Shown here: piece after piece, positions 35,883 to 45,420 of the stretch
How the letters are laid out: each line of letters opens with the position of its first letter
Position numbering within the stretch: the first letter of the stretch is position 1
Origin: Microbacterium radiodurans
GTDB lineage: Bacteria; Actinomycetota; Actinomycetes; Actinomycetales; Microbacteriaceae
DNA length: 64,000 nt
Reading direction: 5' to 3'
NCBI RefSeq assembly: GCF_008710705.1
Contig: NZ_VYRZ01000002.1
Span: 868,001 to 932,000, forward strand
Notes under the pieces: generated by a model
Told to the model about the DNA's origin: nothing
Database searches by the model: none
What the model saw: the letters and a program-made list of their open reading frames with translations, nothing else
Program-made: the position numbers and the translations under genes

Positions 35883-37865
35883 CTACTGCGGCAGGGACGA
35901 CCGGGAACGGGGGCCGGGCCCCACGGCCACGTACGCGGGCAGCTTCGCCACGACGCCGTCGCCCGCCGTCCGTCCGCGCAGCCGGCGCCAGACCCAGGGC
36001 AGGGCGTCGCGTCGCAGCCAGGTTCCGGCTGCGGGGACGTCCTCGTCGTCGTGGAAGGCCCCGTCCAGTCCCGCGAGTGCCTCGGCGTGCGGAACGCCGA
36101 GTGCCTCCGCGGCGCGGTAGGCGACGAGGCGGTGACCGGCGGAGCGCAGATGGACCTTGTCGTCGGCCCACACCTCGAGTCCGCGCAGCTCCGGAACCGC
36201 CTCGAGGTCGAGCAAAATCGCTCCCGTGGCAGCTGCGATCTCACGCAGCCGGGCGTTGTACGCGGCGAAGCGGCGCGCGAGCACCCCCGCGAGCATCCGG
36301 CTCGGCAGGAACACCGTTCCGAGCACGACGTCGGCGCCCGACTCCCGCAGTCGGCGGACGGCGATCTCGACCTCCCCTGCGACGGCTGCGACATCGACGC
36401 GCGCCTGCACCAGATCGTTCGCGCCGATGAGCACCGACACGAGATCCGGACGCAGGCTCAGACACGCCGGCACCTGCTCTTCGACGAGGTGACGCACGCG
36501 ACGGCTGCGGACGGCGAGGTTGGCGTAGGAGAAACGCACGGCACCGTGCGAACGCGGACCGGCGAGCGCGAGCAGCTGCGCGAGACGATCTGCCCAGCCG
36601 CGGTACGACCCGGCCGGAGCGCGCGAGGTGTCGCAGAGACCCTCGGTGATGGAATCGCCGAGGGCGACGTACCGTCGCCAGAGCGGCGGCGCGCTGTCGA
36701 CGGCGGTCGGGTCCGCGCGCGGCCACGCGCGGACCGGCCGCGCGCGGTCGATCCGGTGCAAGGTCGCGGCACGCGCGTAATGGCCGAGGAGCGCGTCACC
36801 GAGACTCTCCCAGGTCCGGCCCGAGACCGCTGTGCGTGCGGCCTCGGCGAACGCGCGGCGCTTCGCGGCATCCCCCGCGATATCAGCGACGCGGGCGCGG
36901 AGATCATCGGCGTCGCCCGGGCGATAGAGCCACCCGTCGATGCTGCTGCGAACGAGATCGAGCGGACCGCCGCGCCCGGTCGCGACGACCGGCACCCCGC
37001 TGGCCTGCGCTTCCTGAATGGTCTGCCCGAAGGTCTCGCTCTCGCCGGGGTGGACGAAGACGTCGAGACCCGCCATCGCGACGGCGAGATCGTCGCCGTG
37101 GAGGTGGCCGAGGAAGGTCGCCTCAGGGAGCCGGCGCTCCAGCGCCCCGCGGGCGGGGCCGTCGCCGATCACCACGAGCCGGACGCCGGGAAGCCCGCGC
37201 AGGGCGACGAGGTCCTCGACCTGCTTCTCCGGCGCGAGTCGCCCGACGTATCCGACGATGACCTCGTCGGCCCTCATGCCCGGCGCCACCCGCGCTCGCC
37301 ATCCCTCATCCCGGCGATGGGGCGCGAAGCGGATGCCGTCCACCCCCCGACCCCAGAGCGACACCCGGTCGACGCCGAGTCCCTCCAGCTGTCGGCGCGC
37401 GGCCGCCGACGGTGCGAGCGAGAGCGTCGCCCGTCGATGCAGCCGGCGGACGTGGCTCGCCGCGAGAGCCGTCGCCCGCGGCAGCCCGTACCGCTCGGTG
37501 TAGGAGATGACATCGGTCTGGTACACGGCGACGGTGGGCGCATCGACGGCTTCGGCCGCGAGCAGCCCCTGCCAGCCGAGGACGAACGGCGAGGCGAGGT
37601 GGACGACGTCGGGGCGGAACGCGCGCAGGGCTCGAGCGATCGATGCGACCGGCGGTGCGGCGACGCGCACGGCCGGATACCGCGGCAGCGGCAGAGACGG
37701 CACGGCGCGGCCGGGCATCGCCAGGGCGTGCTCGCGGCCCGCGCCGGGAGCGATGACGTACGCCTCGTGCCCGCGTCGCTCGAGATGCCCGAGCGTCTGC
37801 AGCACGGAGCCCGTCACCCCGTTCATGTGGGGCAGGAAGGACTCGGTGACCACCGCGACTCTCAC
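35883..37865 (-). CDS. Glycosyltransferase (GT4) fused to an SGNH/GDSL hydrolase
   Basis: A single 660-residue reading frame with two enzymes. Residues 1-365 form a GT-B glycosyltransferase of family 4, like actinobacterial mannosyltransferases: ESFLPHMNGV, VGRLAPEKQVEDLV near 206-220, and HPGESETFGQTIQEA near 272-286. Residues 396-655 form an SGNH hydrolase with ALGDSITEG (Ser405), GANDL (481-485) and DKVHLRSAGH near the end. No stop or frameshift separates them; only a TTG near 36761 could start the second domain alone. The start is GTG at 37865. It may mannosylate and deacylate or process an envelope lipid or glycan, by inference. Confidence 0.85.
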   Translation of the reverse strand: MRVAVVTESFLPHMNGVTGSVLQTLGHLERRGHEAYVIAPGAGREHALAMPGRAVPSLPLPRYPAVRVAAPPVASIARALRAFRPDVVHLASPFVLGWQGLLAAEAVDAPTVAVYQTDVISYTERYGLPRATALAASHVRRLHRRATLSLAPSAAARRQLEGLGVDRVSLWGRGVDGIRFAPHRRDEGWRARVAPGMRADEVIVGYVGRLAPEKQVEDLVALRGLPGVRLVVIGDGPARGALERRLPEATFLGHLHGDDLAVAMAGLDVFVHPGESETFGQTIQEAQASGVPVVATGRGGPLDLVRSSIDGWLYRPGDADDLRARVADIAGDAAKRRAFAEAARTAVSGRTWESLGDALLGHYARAATLHRIDRARPVRAWPRADPTAVDSAPPLWRRYVALGDSITEGLCDTSRAPAGSYRGWADRLAQLLALAGPRSHGAVRFSYANLAVRSRRVRHLVEEQVPACLSLRPDLVSVLIGANDLVQARVDVAAVAGEVEIAVRRLRESGADVVLGTVFLPSRMLAGVLARRFAAYNARLREIAAATGAILLDLEAVPELRGLEVWADDKVHLRSAGHRLVAYRAAEALGVPHAEALAGLDGAFHDDEDVPAAGTWLRRDALPWVWRRLRGRTAGDGVVAKLPAYVAVGPGPRSRSSLPQ

Positions 37866-38015
37866 ACGACCAGGGTGCCGCCGCGGCGGCGCCCGCGGTG
37901 ACGCCGATGGCCCGCATCGCGCGATGTTCACGCGATCATCGGCCGCGCGTCACCCGGCGGATGCCTGTCCGTCGCCGTTCCCGCGACGTTCATCCTCGGG
38001 TGGTATCGATGGTCG

Positions 38016-38621
38016 GTGCCCGCCGAGCTGCTGACCTCGATCACCGACGGCCCGTGGATCCTCGTGGTCGTCTTCGGACTCGTGCTCGTCGACTCGCTTC
38101 TCGTCGTCGTCCCGGGCGAGCTGGCGGTCACCGCGGCGGGCGCCCTGTCGGCTGCCACGGGGAGTCCGCCGCTGCTGGCCGTGATCGTCGTGGCTGCGCT
38201 GGCGGCGTTCTGCGGGGACGCCCTCTGTTATCTGATCGGTCGCCGGATCGGCCTGCGTCGGTGGCGCTGGATGCGTGCGGTCCGTGTGCGGCGCGCGTTC
38301 GACTGGGCGGGCCGCCGGCTCGCCGCCGGAACCGCGACCGTGGTCTTCACCGCCCGCTTCATCCCGTTCGCGCGCCTCGCCGTCAATCTGACGGCCGGAG
38401 CGACCCGTGTGCCGGCGCCGCGCTACCTCTCGTTCACCGCGGTCGCCGCATCGGCGTGGGCGACGTACCAGACGGTCATCGGAGCGGCGATCGGCGCGGT
38501 GCTCCCCGACGCTCCGATCGCCGCGATCGTGCTGTCGGTCGCCGCCGCAATCGGGATCGGCGCTCTCATCGACGTCGTCGCGGCGCGGATCACGCGGCGG
38601 CGGGCGCAGAACCGCGCGTGA
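38016..38621 (+). CDS. DedA/VTT family membrane protein
   Basis: A 201-residue membrane protein of the DedA (SNARE-associated/VTT) family, linked to lipid scrambling and envelope homeostasis. It has several hydrophobic helices, the ELAVTAAGALSA block, GDALCYLIGRRIG, and the re-entrant FTARFIPFARLAVNLTAG segment with conserved Arg/Pro. It starts with GTG. Confidence 0.85.
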   Translation: MPAELLTSITDGPWILVVVFGLVLVDSLLVVVPGELAVTAAGALSAATGSPPLLAVIVVAALAAFCGDALCYLIGRRIGLRRWRWMRAVRVRRAFDWAGRRLAAGTATVVFTARFIPFARLAVNLTAGATRVPAPRYLSFTAVAASAWATYQTVIGAAIGAVLPDAPIAAIVLSVAAAIGIGALIDVVAARITRRRAQNRA

Positions 38622-38651
38622 GAGCGCCGTGACGCCGCTCCCGCGGGGAGA

Positions 38652-39296
38652 TCACTCCCCGGCGAGTCCTCCGAGCAGATGTCCGAAGGACTTCCCCTCA
38701 CCGAGGTAGGTCGCCGGGTCGAAGGGGTCGGCGTCGCGCACGGGGGTGCGCGCCGCGACCGCCGCCGCGAGTTCACGGGCGCCCCGCTCGACGCGGGCGC
38801 TCAGCGGCGCGACGTCGTCGGCCTTGCTCCCCCAGTCGCTCGACGCGGCGAACACCCCGGTCGAGACCGGCGCTGCGTGCAGGTAGGCGAACAGCGGCCG
38901 GATGGCGTAGTCGATCGCCAGCGAGTGCCGCGCTGTTCCGGCGTTCGCCCCGATGAGCACCGGCATCCCGGTGAGGGCGTCGGGATCGAGCACGTCGATG
39001 AACGACTTGAACAGCCCGGAGTAGCTCGTCGAGAAGATCGGCGTCACCGCGATGAGGGCGTCGGCCGATACGACCGAGTTGATCGCCGACTCGAGCGCGG
39101 GCGGCGCGAACCCCGTGAGGAGATTGTTCGTGATGTCGTGGGCGAGGTCGCGAAGCTCGACGATGTCGGCGGTCGCCTCGATGCCCGATCCGGCCAATTC
39201 GGCGATCGTCGCCGTCGCGAGGCGATCCGCCAGCATCCGGGTCGACGACGGGTTCGACAGCCCGGCGGAGACGACGGCGATGCGGCGCACGCTCAT
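38652..39296 (-). CDS. CE1759-like NAD(P)H-dependent FMN reductase
   Basis: A 214-residue flavodoxin-like reductase. SAGLSNPSSTRMLAD at 11-25 binds FMN phosphate, TPIFSTSYSGLFKSFIDVLD follows near 85-104, and GANAGTARHS near 115. It matches the CE1759 family, which is paired with a CE1758-type monooxygenase and supplies reduced FMN. The ATG overlaps the stop of the monooxygenase (ATGA), confirming the pair. Confidence 0.87.
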   Translation of the reverse strand: MSVRRIAVVSAGLSNPSSTRMLADRLATATIAELAGSGIEATADIVELRDLAHDITNNLLTGFAPPALESAINSVVSADALIAVTPIFSTSYSGLFKSFIDVLDPDALTGMPVLIGANAGTARHSLAIDYAIRPLFAYLHAAPVSTGVFAASSDWGSKADDVAPLSARVERGARELAAAVAARTPVRDADPFDPATYLGEGKSFGHLLGGLAGE

Positions 39297-40528
39297 CGCG
39301 AGGCCCCCACGCCGAAGGCGGCGCCGGCGGGCGCTGCGACGTCCTGGTACGGCGAGGGACCGCTGAGGTTGTCGCCGCGGTTGGCGCGGGGACGCGCCTC
39401 GCGCGCGGGACCGTCGCCGTAGACCGCGCGGACCCGCGCGGCGTGCGTCGGCGCATCGGGCACGTCGGCGCCGCGCCCGTGCGCGAGCTCCTTGCGCAGC
39501 ACCGGGACGACCTCTCCGCCGAGGATGTCGAGCTGCTCGAGCACGGTCTTCAGCGGGAGCCCGGCGTGGTCGATGAGGAACAGCTGACGCTGGTAGTCGC
39601 CGAAGGTCTCGCGCATCGCCGCGTACCGGTCGATCACCTGCTGCGGCGAGCCGACGGTGAGGGGCGTCATCTCGCTGAAGTCCTCGAGCGAGGGGCCGTG
39701 GCCGTACACGGGGGCGTTGTCGAAGTACGGGCGGAACTGTCGCACCGCGTCCTGGGAGTTCGCGCTCATGAACACCTGACCGCCGAGGCCGACGATCGCC
39801 TGCTCGGGCGTTCCGTGGCCGTAGTGCGCGAAGCGCTGGCGGTAGAGGTCGATGAGGCGCTGGTAGTGCTCTTTCGGCCAGAAGATGTTGTTGGCGAAGA
39901 AGCCGTCGCCGTAGTAGGCGGCCTGTTCGGCGATCTCGGGCGTTCGGATCGAGCCGTGCCAGACGAAGGGGGCCACCCCGTCGAGGGGTCGGGGCGTCGA
40001 GGTGAAGCCCTGCAGGGGCGTGCGGAACTTCCCCTCCCAGTCCACGACGTCTTCGCGCCACAGCTTGTGCAGGAGCGCGTAGCTCTCGATCGCGAGGGGC
40101 AGCCCCTGTCGGATGTCCTTTCCGAACCACGGGTAGACGGGACCGGTGTTGCCGCGGCCCATGATCAGGTCGACGCGGCCGCCGGACAGGTGCTGCAGCA
40201 TCGCGTAGTCCTCGGCGATCTTCACCGGGTCGTTCGTGGTGATGAGCGTCGTGGCCGTCGAGAGGATGATCCGCTCGGTCTGAGCAGCGATGTAGGCGAG
40301 TGTCGTCGTGGGCGAGGACGACCAGAACGGCGGGTTGTGGTGCTCGCCGACGGCGTAGACGTCGAGCCCGACCTCCTCCGCGTGCCGGGCGATCGTGACC
40401 GCGTCGCGGATCTTCTCCGCCTCGCTCGGCGTCCGTCCGGTCGTGGGGTCCTCCGTGATGTCGCTCACGGTGAAGATGCCGAACTGCATCCCCGGCCAGC
40501 CGGTCTTGTCGTTCGCGTGCGTGTTCAC
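39293..40528 (-). CDS. CE1758-type LLM flavin-dependent monooxygenase
   Basis: A 411-residue luciferase-like (LLM) monooxygenase using reduced FMN; the substrate is unknown. Motifs include GIFTVSDI, GEHHNPPFWSSSP, SGGRVDLIMGRGNTGPVYPWF and HGSIRTPEIAEQAA. The C-terminal region of about 50 residues is Pro/Arg-rich. The GTG at 40528 follows GGAAGGCGG; an in-frame start at 40567 would add 13 residues. The upstream divergent region to the acyltransferase is unusually AT-rich and probably holds the promoters. Confidence 0.88.
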   Translation of the reverse strand: MNTHANDKTGWPGMQFGIFTVSDITEDPTTGRTPSEAEKIRDAVTIARHAEEVGLDVYAVGEHHNPPFWSSSPTTTLAYIAAQTERIILSTATTLITTNDPVKIAEDYAMLQHLSGGRVDLIMGRGNTGPVYPWFGKDIRQGLPLAIESYALLHKLWREDVVDWEGKFRTPLQGFTSTPRPLDGVAPFVWHGSIRTPEIAEQAAYYGDGFFANNIFWPKEHYQRLIDLYRQRFAHYGHGTPEQAIVGLGGQVFMSANSQDAVRQFRPYFDNAPVYGHGPSLEDFSEMTPLTVGSPQQVIDRYAAMRETFGDYQRQLFLIDHAGLPLKTVLEQLDILGGEVVPVLRKELAHGRGADVPDAPTHAARVRAVYGDGPAREARPRANRGDNLSGPSPYQDVAAPAGAAFGVGASR

Positions 40529-40636
40529 GTCGGTCCGCCTTCCCGGATGCCGCGGCATCCGTTTCATGCAAATGAATATAAACCATGCAACGCGGGAGCG
40601 CCGAGGGTATTCCCGCCGGATAGTGTTTCATCCACG

Positions 40637-41806
40637 ATGACGAACGCCACCACCGGCACGACCACGACGCGCCCCAGACGGCGCGTCCCCTTCTGGGACA
40701 ACGCCCGATTCGCGTGCATCGTGCTCGTGGTCCTCGGCCACGCGATCCAGCGGCTCACGTACGATTCCGACATCGCGATGGCGATGTACCTCGTGATCTA
40801 CGCCTTCCACATGCCGGCGTTCGCGATCATCTCGGGATATTTCTCGAAGTCCGACCCGCAGTCGCGGCGGCAGATGGCTCGGGTCATCACCGACATCATC
40901 GTCCCTTATGTCGTCTTCGAGGGGCTCTGGACGCTCACGAAGTTCCTCGTCGAGGGCCAGGCGAACCCGAATCCCACCCAGCCGTCGTGGACGCTCTGGT
41001 TCCTGCTCGCGCTCGGGATCTTCCGGCTCGTCCTCCCCTACCTGGCACTGCTGCGCTGGCCGCTCGCCTGGGCGTTCGGGATCTCGATCGTCGCGGGCTA
41101 CCTGCCGAACATCGACTCCACTCTCTCGCTGTCCCGGACCCTCGGCTTCCTGCCGTTCTTCGTTCTCGGCTGGTGGCTGCGCGATCGCGACGTCGTGGCG
41201 CGCTTCGACCTGCTCAGACGCACGGCGTGGTCGGTCATCGGCGCGATCGCGACGCTGGCCCTCGCGGGCTGGGCCGCCTGGACCTTCATCGGCACCTGGC
41301 GCGAGATCAACCTCGGCAAGTGGCTGTTCTACGACGCCAGCTACTCGGACGCGGGCAGCGCGGAATGGTGGGCCGGCGGCATCCGCGTCGCGCTCCTGCT
41401 GATCGCGCTCGCGCTCACGGCCGCCTTCTTCGTCCTCGTCCCGCGCGGCTCGCACCGCTGGACGCACTTCGGCCAGTACACGATGTACATCTACCTGCTG
41501 CATTCCTTCGTGCTCTACCCCTTCCGCGAGTCCGGCGTGCTCCGCGACGCCGAGCCGACCTGGCTGTGGCTCCCCCTCGTCGTGGTCGCCTCCGTGCTCA
41601 TCGCGCTCGGTCTCGGCACGCGCCCGGTGCGCCGGGTGTTCCGACCGCTCATCGAGCCGAGACCCGCCTGGCTCTTCGCCGATCGCAGCCTCGCCGGACG
41701 CGAGGGCCGCCGGAACGACCCGACCGGCTCGAGGCGCCCGCGCGAGAACGGCGCCGGTGCGGTCACGCCGCGCAACAATCGAGCGGATGCCGCGGGCGGC
41801 TCGTAG
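40637..41806 (+). CDS. Membrane acyltransferase (fucose 4-O-acetylase-like)
   Basis: A 389-residue acyltransferase-3 family protein with about ten hydrophobic helices. The first helix holds RFACIVLVVLGHAIQRL, with the conserved catalytic-type His after the first membrane segment. AFHMPAFAIISGYFSK follows. It likely O-acetylates an envelope sugar. The N-terminus is a Thr-rich tail and the C-terminus an Arg-rich tail. The next gene begins 10 bp later. Confidence 0.87.
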   Translation: MTNATTGTTTTRPRRRVPFWDNARFACIVLVVLGHAIQRLTYDSDIAMAMYLVIYAFHMPAFAIISGYFSKSDPQSRRQMARVITDIIVPYVVFEGLWTLTKFLVEGQANPNPTQPSWTLWFLLALGIFRLVLPYLALLRWPLAWAFGISIVAGYLPNIDSTLSLSRTLGFLPFFVLGWWLRDRDVVARFDLLRRTAWSVIGAIATLALAGWAAWTFIGTWREINLGKWLFYDASYSDAGSAEWWAGGIRVALLLIALALTAAFFVLVPRGSHRWTHFGQYTMYIYLLHSFVLYPFRESGVLRDAEPTWLWLPLVVVASVLIALGLGTRPVRRVFRPLIEPRPAWLFADRSLAGREGRRNDPTGSRRPRENGAGAVTPRNNRADAAGGS

Positions 41807-41815
41807 CCTCGCTGC

Positions 41816-42826
41816 ATGAGCGACCTCTCCCTCCCCGTCCTCGACTTCTCGCAGCTCGACGGCGACGCGGCGGCCGTCGCCCGGTTCCAGCGCGACCTGC
41901 GCGCGGCGACGCACGACGTCGGCTTCTTCTACCTCACCGGCACCGGCATCCCAGCCGGACTCGAGGAGCGCCTCCATCAGGTCGCCCGGGAGTTCTTCGA
42001 GCTGCCCGAAGCCGACAAGCTCGCGATCGAGAACGTCAACAGTCCGCACTTCCGCGGCTACACGCGCATCGGCGGTGAGCTGACGCAGGGACGGGTCGAC
42101 TGGCGCGAGCAGATCGACATCGGACCCGAGCGCCCCGCCGTGGCCGACCCCTCCGCTCCGGACTACGCGCGTCTCATCGGGCCGAACCTCTGGCCCGCGG
42201 CGCAGCCCGAGCTGCAGGAGGTCGCCGACGCCTGGGTCGCACACCTCTCTACGGTCGCCCGGCGCCTGCTGCGCGCCTGGGCGGAGGCGCTCGGCGCCCC
42301 GGCGTCGTACTTCGAGGACCACTTCGGCGAGCCGCAGACGCTGCTGAAGATCGTCCGCTACCCCGGCAAGGACGATCCGGCCCCCTCCCAGGGTGTCGGC
42401 GCGCACAAGGACTCCGGCGCGCTCACCCTGCTCTGGGTCGAGCCGGGCAAGGGCGGCCTGCAGGTCGAGCGCAACGGCGAGTGGGTCGACGCGCCGCCGG
42501 TTCCGGGCGCCTTCGTCGTCAACATCGGCGAGCTCCTCGAGCACGCCACCGACGGCTACCTGATGGCGACGAACCACCGGGTCGTCTCGCCCCGCTATCC
42601 GAATGATCGGATCTCGGTGCCGTTCTTCTTCAACCCCGCCCTCGAGGCGACGTTCCCGCTCATCGACCTGCCAGCCGAGCTCGCCGCCGAGGCGAGGGGC
42701 GTCACGAAGGACCCGGGAAACCCGATTTACGGGGTGCACGGCGACAACGCCCTGAAGTCGCGTCTGCGCGCCCACCCCGACGTCGCCGAGCGCTGGCACG
42801 CCGACCTGCTCGCCGCCCGCCGCTGA
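41816..42826 (+). CDS. 2-oxoglutarate/Fe(II)-dependent oxygenase (isopenicillin N synthase-like)
   Basis: A 336-residue oxygenase. The N-terminal region (ATHDVGFFYLTGTGIPAGL) and the double-stranded beta helix are typical. Iron ligands are the HxD of GAHKDSGAL and the distal His in TNHRVVSPR; SPRYPNDRISVPFF includes the Arg and Ser that bind 2-oxoglutarate. The substrate is unknown. It starts 10 bp after the acyltransferase and is probably co-transcribed. Confidence 0.9.
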   Translation: MSDLSLPVLDFSQLDGDAAAVARFQRDLRAATHDVGFFYLTGTGIPAGLEERLHQVAREFFELPEADKLAIENVNSPHFRGYTRIGGELTQGRVDWREQIDIGPERPAVADPSAPDYARLIGPNLWPAAQPELQEVADAWVAHLSTVARRLLRAWAEALGAPASYFEDHFGEPQTLLKIVRYPGKDDPAPSQGVGAHKDSGALTLLWVEPGKGGLQVERNGEWVDAPPVPGAFVVNIGELLEHATDGYLMATNHRVVSPRYPNDRISVPFFFNPALEATFPLIDLPAELAAEARGVTKDPGNPIYGVHGDNALKSRLRAHPDVAERWHADLLAARR

Positions 42827-42851
42827 CGGCGGACGGCGTCGCGCCACCGGC

Positions 42852-44180
42852 TCAGGCGAAGAGGGCCTCGCCCACGAATGATCCGTCGCGCGCGCCCGGG
42901 GGAACGGCCCACACGCCCGATCCGACGTGGCGGAGGTATTCCGAGAGCAGATCCGTCGACAGCGCACGCTGGACCGTCACGAACTGCTCCGGAGAACGCT
43001 GGTACGAGAGGAAGAACAGGCCCGCCTCGAGGCTGCCGCGACCGTCGTTGCCGTCGACGAAGTTGTAGCCGCGCCGCAACAGACGCACGCCGCCGTTGCT
43101 GTCGGGATGCGCCAGACGCACGTGCGAGCGCACGTCGATGCGTGCCCGGCCGCGATCATCGGTGGCGGAGAAGTCGGGCGCGGTGAACTCGTCGCCGCCC
43201 GACAGCGTCGCCCCCACGCGCTTGTCGCGTCCGATCGTGCGCTCCTGCTCGGACAGGCGCAGCCGATCCCACGACTCGATCGTCTGACGGATGCGGCGGG
43301 CCACCAGGTAGCTTCCTCCGGCGAGCCAGGCCGGGCCCTCCTCGCCGACCCAGACGTGATCGCGCAGTCCGTCGCCGTCGGACGCGAGGATGTTGGCCGT
43401 GCCATCTTTGAAGCCGAAGAGGTTCCGCGGCGTCGCCTGAGCGGCATCGGTCCTCGACGTGCGGCCGAATCCGAGCTGCGCCCAGCGGATGCGGGCGCGG
43501 CCGAAAGCGATGCGGCTGAGGTTCCGGATCGCGTGGACGGCGACTTGCGGATCGTCTGCGCAGGCCTGGACGCACAGATCGCCGCCGGTGCCGAGCGGGT
43601 CGAGGTCGTCGCCGAGGAAGGACGGCAGCGGCTGCAGGGCCGGCGGGCGCTGCGAGCCGAGGGCGAAGCGGTCGACGCCGTCCTTCTCGAACACGTCTGG
43701 ACCGAGACCGAAGGTCACCGTGAGGGAGCTCGCGGGAAGACCGAGCGCCTCGCCCGTGTCGTCCGGCGGCGCCTCGGGAGATCCGCCGACGGCGCCGCTC
43801 GCCGTGACGTCGAGTCCCTGGGTCATGCGCGAAGCGGCATACGACCAGTCCTGCAGCAGCGAGATGAGGTCGTCGCGCGCGGCGCCGTCCACGAGGTCGA
43901 ACGCCGCGAAGTGCAGGTGGTCCTGGACGGGTGTCGTGATCCCCGCCTGGTGCTCGCCGAAGAACGGATGGATGCCGCTGCCGCCCGACGCCGCGGTGCC
44001 GGCGGCTCCGAGGGCCACGGCCGCTCCCGCTCCGGCGAATCCGCCGGCCGCCAGACCGGCGGCACCGGCGCCGACGAGCCCGAGGAGCCCGCGGCGGCTG
44101 ATGCCGCGGGCCTCGGGCGCGACGGAGTCAGCAGGTACGACCGGATGGACGTTCTCGCCGGACTCGGGGGTTGCGCTCAC
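42852..44180 (-). CDS. efeB: Dyp-type heme peroxidase EfeB
   Basis: The Tat-exported peroxidase of the EfeUOB iron-uptake system. Of 442 residues, 28-36 are the twin-arginine motif SRRGLLGLV followed by a hydrophobic Ala/Gly stretch. The Dyp motif GFKDGTAN (GxxDG) is near residue 250, and RRGYNFVDGNDG and FFLSYQRSPEQFV belong to the heme region. It is last in the operon; the GTG start lies 13 bp after the efeO stop. Confidence 0.94.
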   Translation of the reverse strand: MSATPESGENVHPVVPADSVAPEARGISRRGLLGLVGAGAAGLAAGGFAGAGAAVALGAAGTAASGGSGIHPFFGEHQAGITTPVQDHLHFAAFDLVDGAARDDLISLLQDWSYAASRMTQGLDVTASGAVGGSPEAPPDDTGEALGLPASSLTVTFGLGPDVFEKDGVDRFALGSQRPPALQPLPSFLGDDLDPLGTGGDLCVQACADDPQVAVHAIRNLSRIAFGRARIRWAQLGFGRTSRTDAAQATPRNLFGFKDGTANILASDGDGLRDHVWVGEEGPAWLAGGSYLVARRIRQTIESWDRLRLSEQERTIGRDKRVGATLSGGDEFTAPDFSATDDRGRARIDVRSHVRLAHPDSNGGVRLLRRGYNFVDGNDGRGSLEAGLFFLSYQRSPEQFVTVQRALSTDLLSEYLRHVGSGVWAVPPGARDGSFVGEALFA

Positions 44181-44193
44181 CGTCGGCTCGCCG

Positions 44194-45420
44194 TCACGAC
44201 AGCACGGTCGCGGTCAGGCGCGACAGCGGCTCGGCGAGGGCGTTGATGAAGTCGGTCAGGTCGCGCTTGTCGCCCTCGGTGAGCTCGACATAGGAGACGA
44301 AGCCGTCGCCGGAGCGGTGGGCCGCGAGCCGCGTCTCGAGGTCGGCATAACCCGCGTCGATGTCGGCCGCGAGCTGTTCCCCCGCGGCATCCTTCGACGT
44401 CACGAGGTCGCGCACGAGCGAGTACGCCATCTTCGACCCCTCGACGTTGGCGGCGAAATCGTAGAGATCGGTGCCGCTCCACCAGTCCTCTTCGCCCGAG
44501 ATCTTGCCGGTGGCGACCTCGTCGAGGAGCGCGATGGCGCCGTTCGAGATCCCGGCGATGCCCTGGTCGTCGAGGGCAGCCTGGAACTCGTCGGAGTGGA
44601 CGTAGTCGTTGAGCTCGGCGATATCCGCCGCGAGCTGCTCGGCGTGACCGGCTCGCTGCTCGGGAGTCGAGGGCTCCCATCCCTGCCACGCCGGGGTGAC
44701 TCCGTCCGCGTTGAGCGCGTCGGCGGCAGGCACCCAGAGATCCTTCTCGATGCGGTGGAAGCCCGTCCACGCCAGCCCCTCGGCGACGGCGTCGACCTCG
44801 CGGTAGTCGATCCGCGGGTCGAGATCGCCGAGCGACTCGGCGACGGGCTCGATCCGCTCGTAGAACGCGCGTACCCGTGGGAACTGCTCGCGCGCGGCGT
44901 CGTCGTCGCCCGCGGCGTAGGCGCCGGTGAAGGCCGCAACGGCCGGTACGAGCTGCTCGACCTGATCCTTGACGAACGCCGCGTACAGCTGGACGGCCTG
45001 CTGCTTCTGCTCGGCGTCGTCGCCCGTGGCGGCGACGGCGTCTCCCGACACGGCGAAGGCTGCGCGGCCGACACCGTCACCCACCATCCCGGGCTTGCAC
45101 AGCGTGTAGTAGTCGCCCGGCTGGGCGACGACGGTCAACGTGCGCGAGGCGCCGGGGGCGATGTTCTCGACCTCCCCGACGATCCGGAGGCCGTCCTCGG
45201 CGAGGAGGTAGAACTCGCTGACCTGCGATCCGCTGTTGCTGACATCGAAGGCCAGTGTGCCGCTCGTCGCGGACGCGGCCGAGACCGAACAGGCCGAGTC
45301 GGACGTGTCGACGGTCAGAGCATCGGCCGTGGCGGCCTCCGTCTTCGCGACGCAGCCGGCGAGCAGCATCGAGCCGACGAAGAGGCAGGCGACGCCGCCG
45401 GCGAGACGAGGAGCGTTCAT
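44194..45420 (-). CDS. efeO: Iron uptake lipoprotein EfeO
   Basis: The periplasmic iron-binding component with a cupredoxin-like N-terminal domain and a C-terminal M75 peptidase-like domain. The 408-residue product has a lipobox LLAGC (Cys23), a cupredoxin-like domain at about 45-130, and the M75 HxxE motif in GFHRIEKDLW. The ATG overlaps the efeU stop (ATGA). It passes iron to EfeU. Confidence 0.93.
   Translation of the reverse strand: MNAPRLAGGVACLFVGSMLLAGCVAKTEAATADALTVDTSDSACSVSAASATSGTLAFDVSNSGSQVSEFYLLAEDGLRIVGEVENIAPGASRTLTVVAQPGDYYTLCKPGMVGDGVGRAAFAVSGDAVAATGDDAEQKQQAVQLYAAFVKDQVEQLVPAVAAFTGAYAAGDDDAAREQFPRVRAFYERIEPVAESLGDLDPRIDYREVDAVAEGLAWTGFHRIEKDLWVPAADALNADGVTPAWQGWEPSTPEQRAGHAEQLAADIAELNDYVHSDEFQAALDDQGIAGISNGAIALLDEVATGKISGEEDWWSGTDLYDFAANVEGSKMAYSLVRDLVTSKDAAGEQLAADIDAGYADLETRLAAHRSGDGFVSYVELTEGDKRDLTDFINALAEPLSRLTATVLS

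Noticed and set aside
36759..36761. Separate SGNH hydrolase gene starting at an internal TTG
   Set aside because: It cannot be ruled out, but no ribosome site precedes it and the frame is continuous, so a fusion is the simpler reading.
34638..37901. 1,087-residue plus-strand frame crossing the response regulator end and the repeat block
   Set aside because: It runs antisense to the glycosyltransferase-SGNH gene and through the non-coding repeats; the apparent peptide repeats come from DNA repeats.
38652..40631. 659-residue fused reading of the FMN reductase and monooxygenase
   Set aside because: The frame only matches the reductase at its end; the monooxygenase is in another frame, and the real genes overlap as ATGA.
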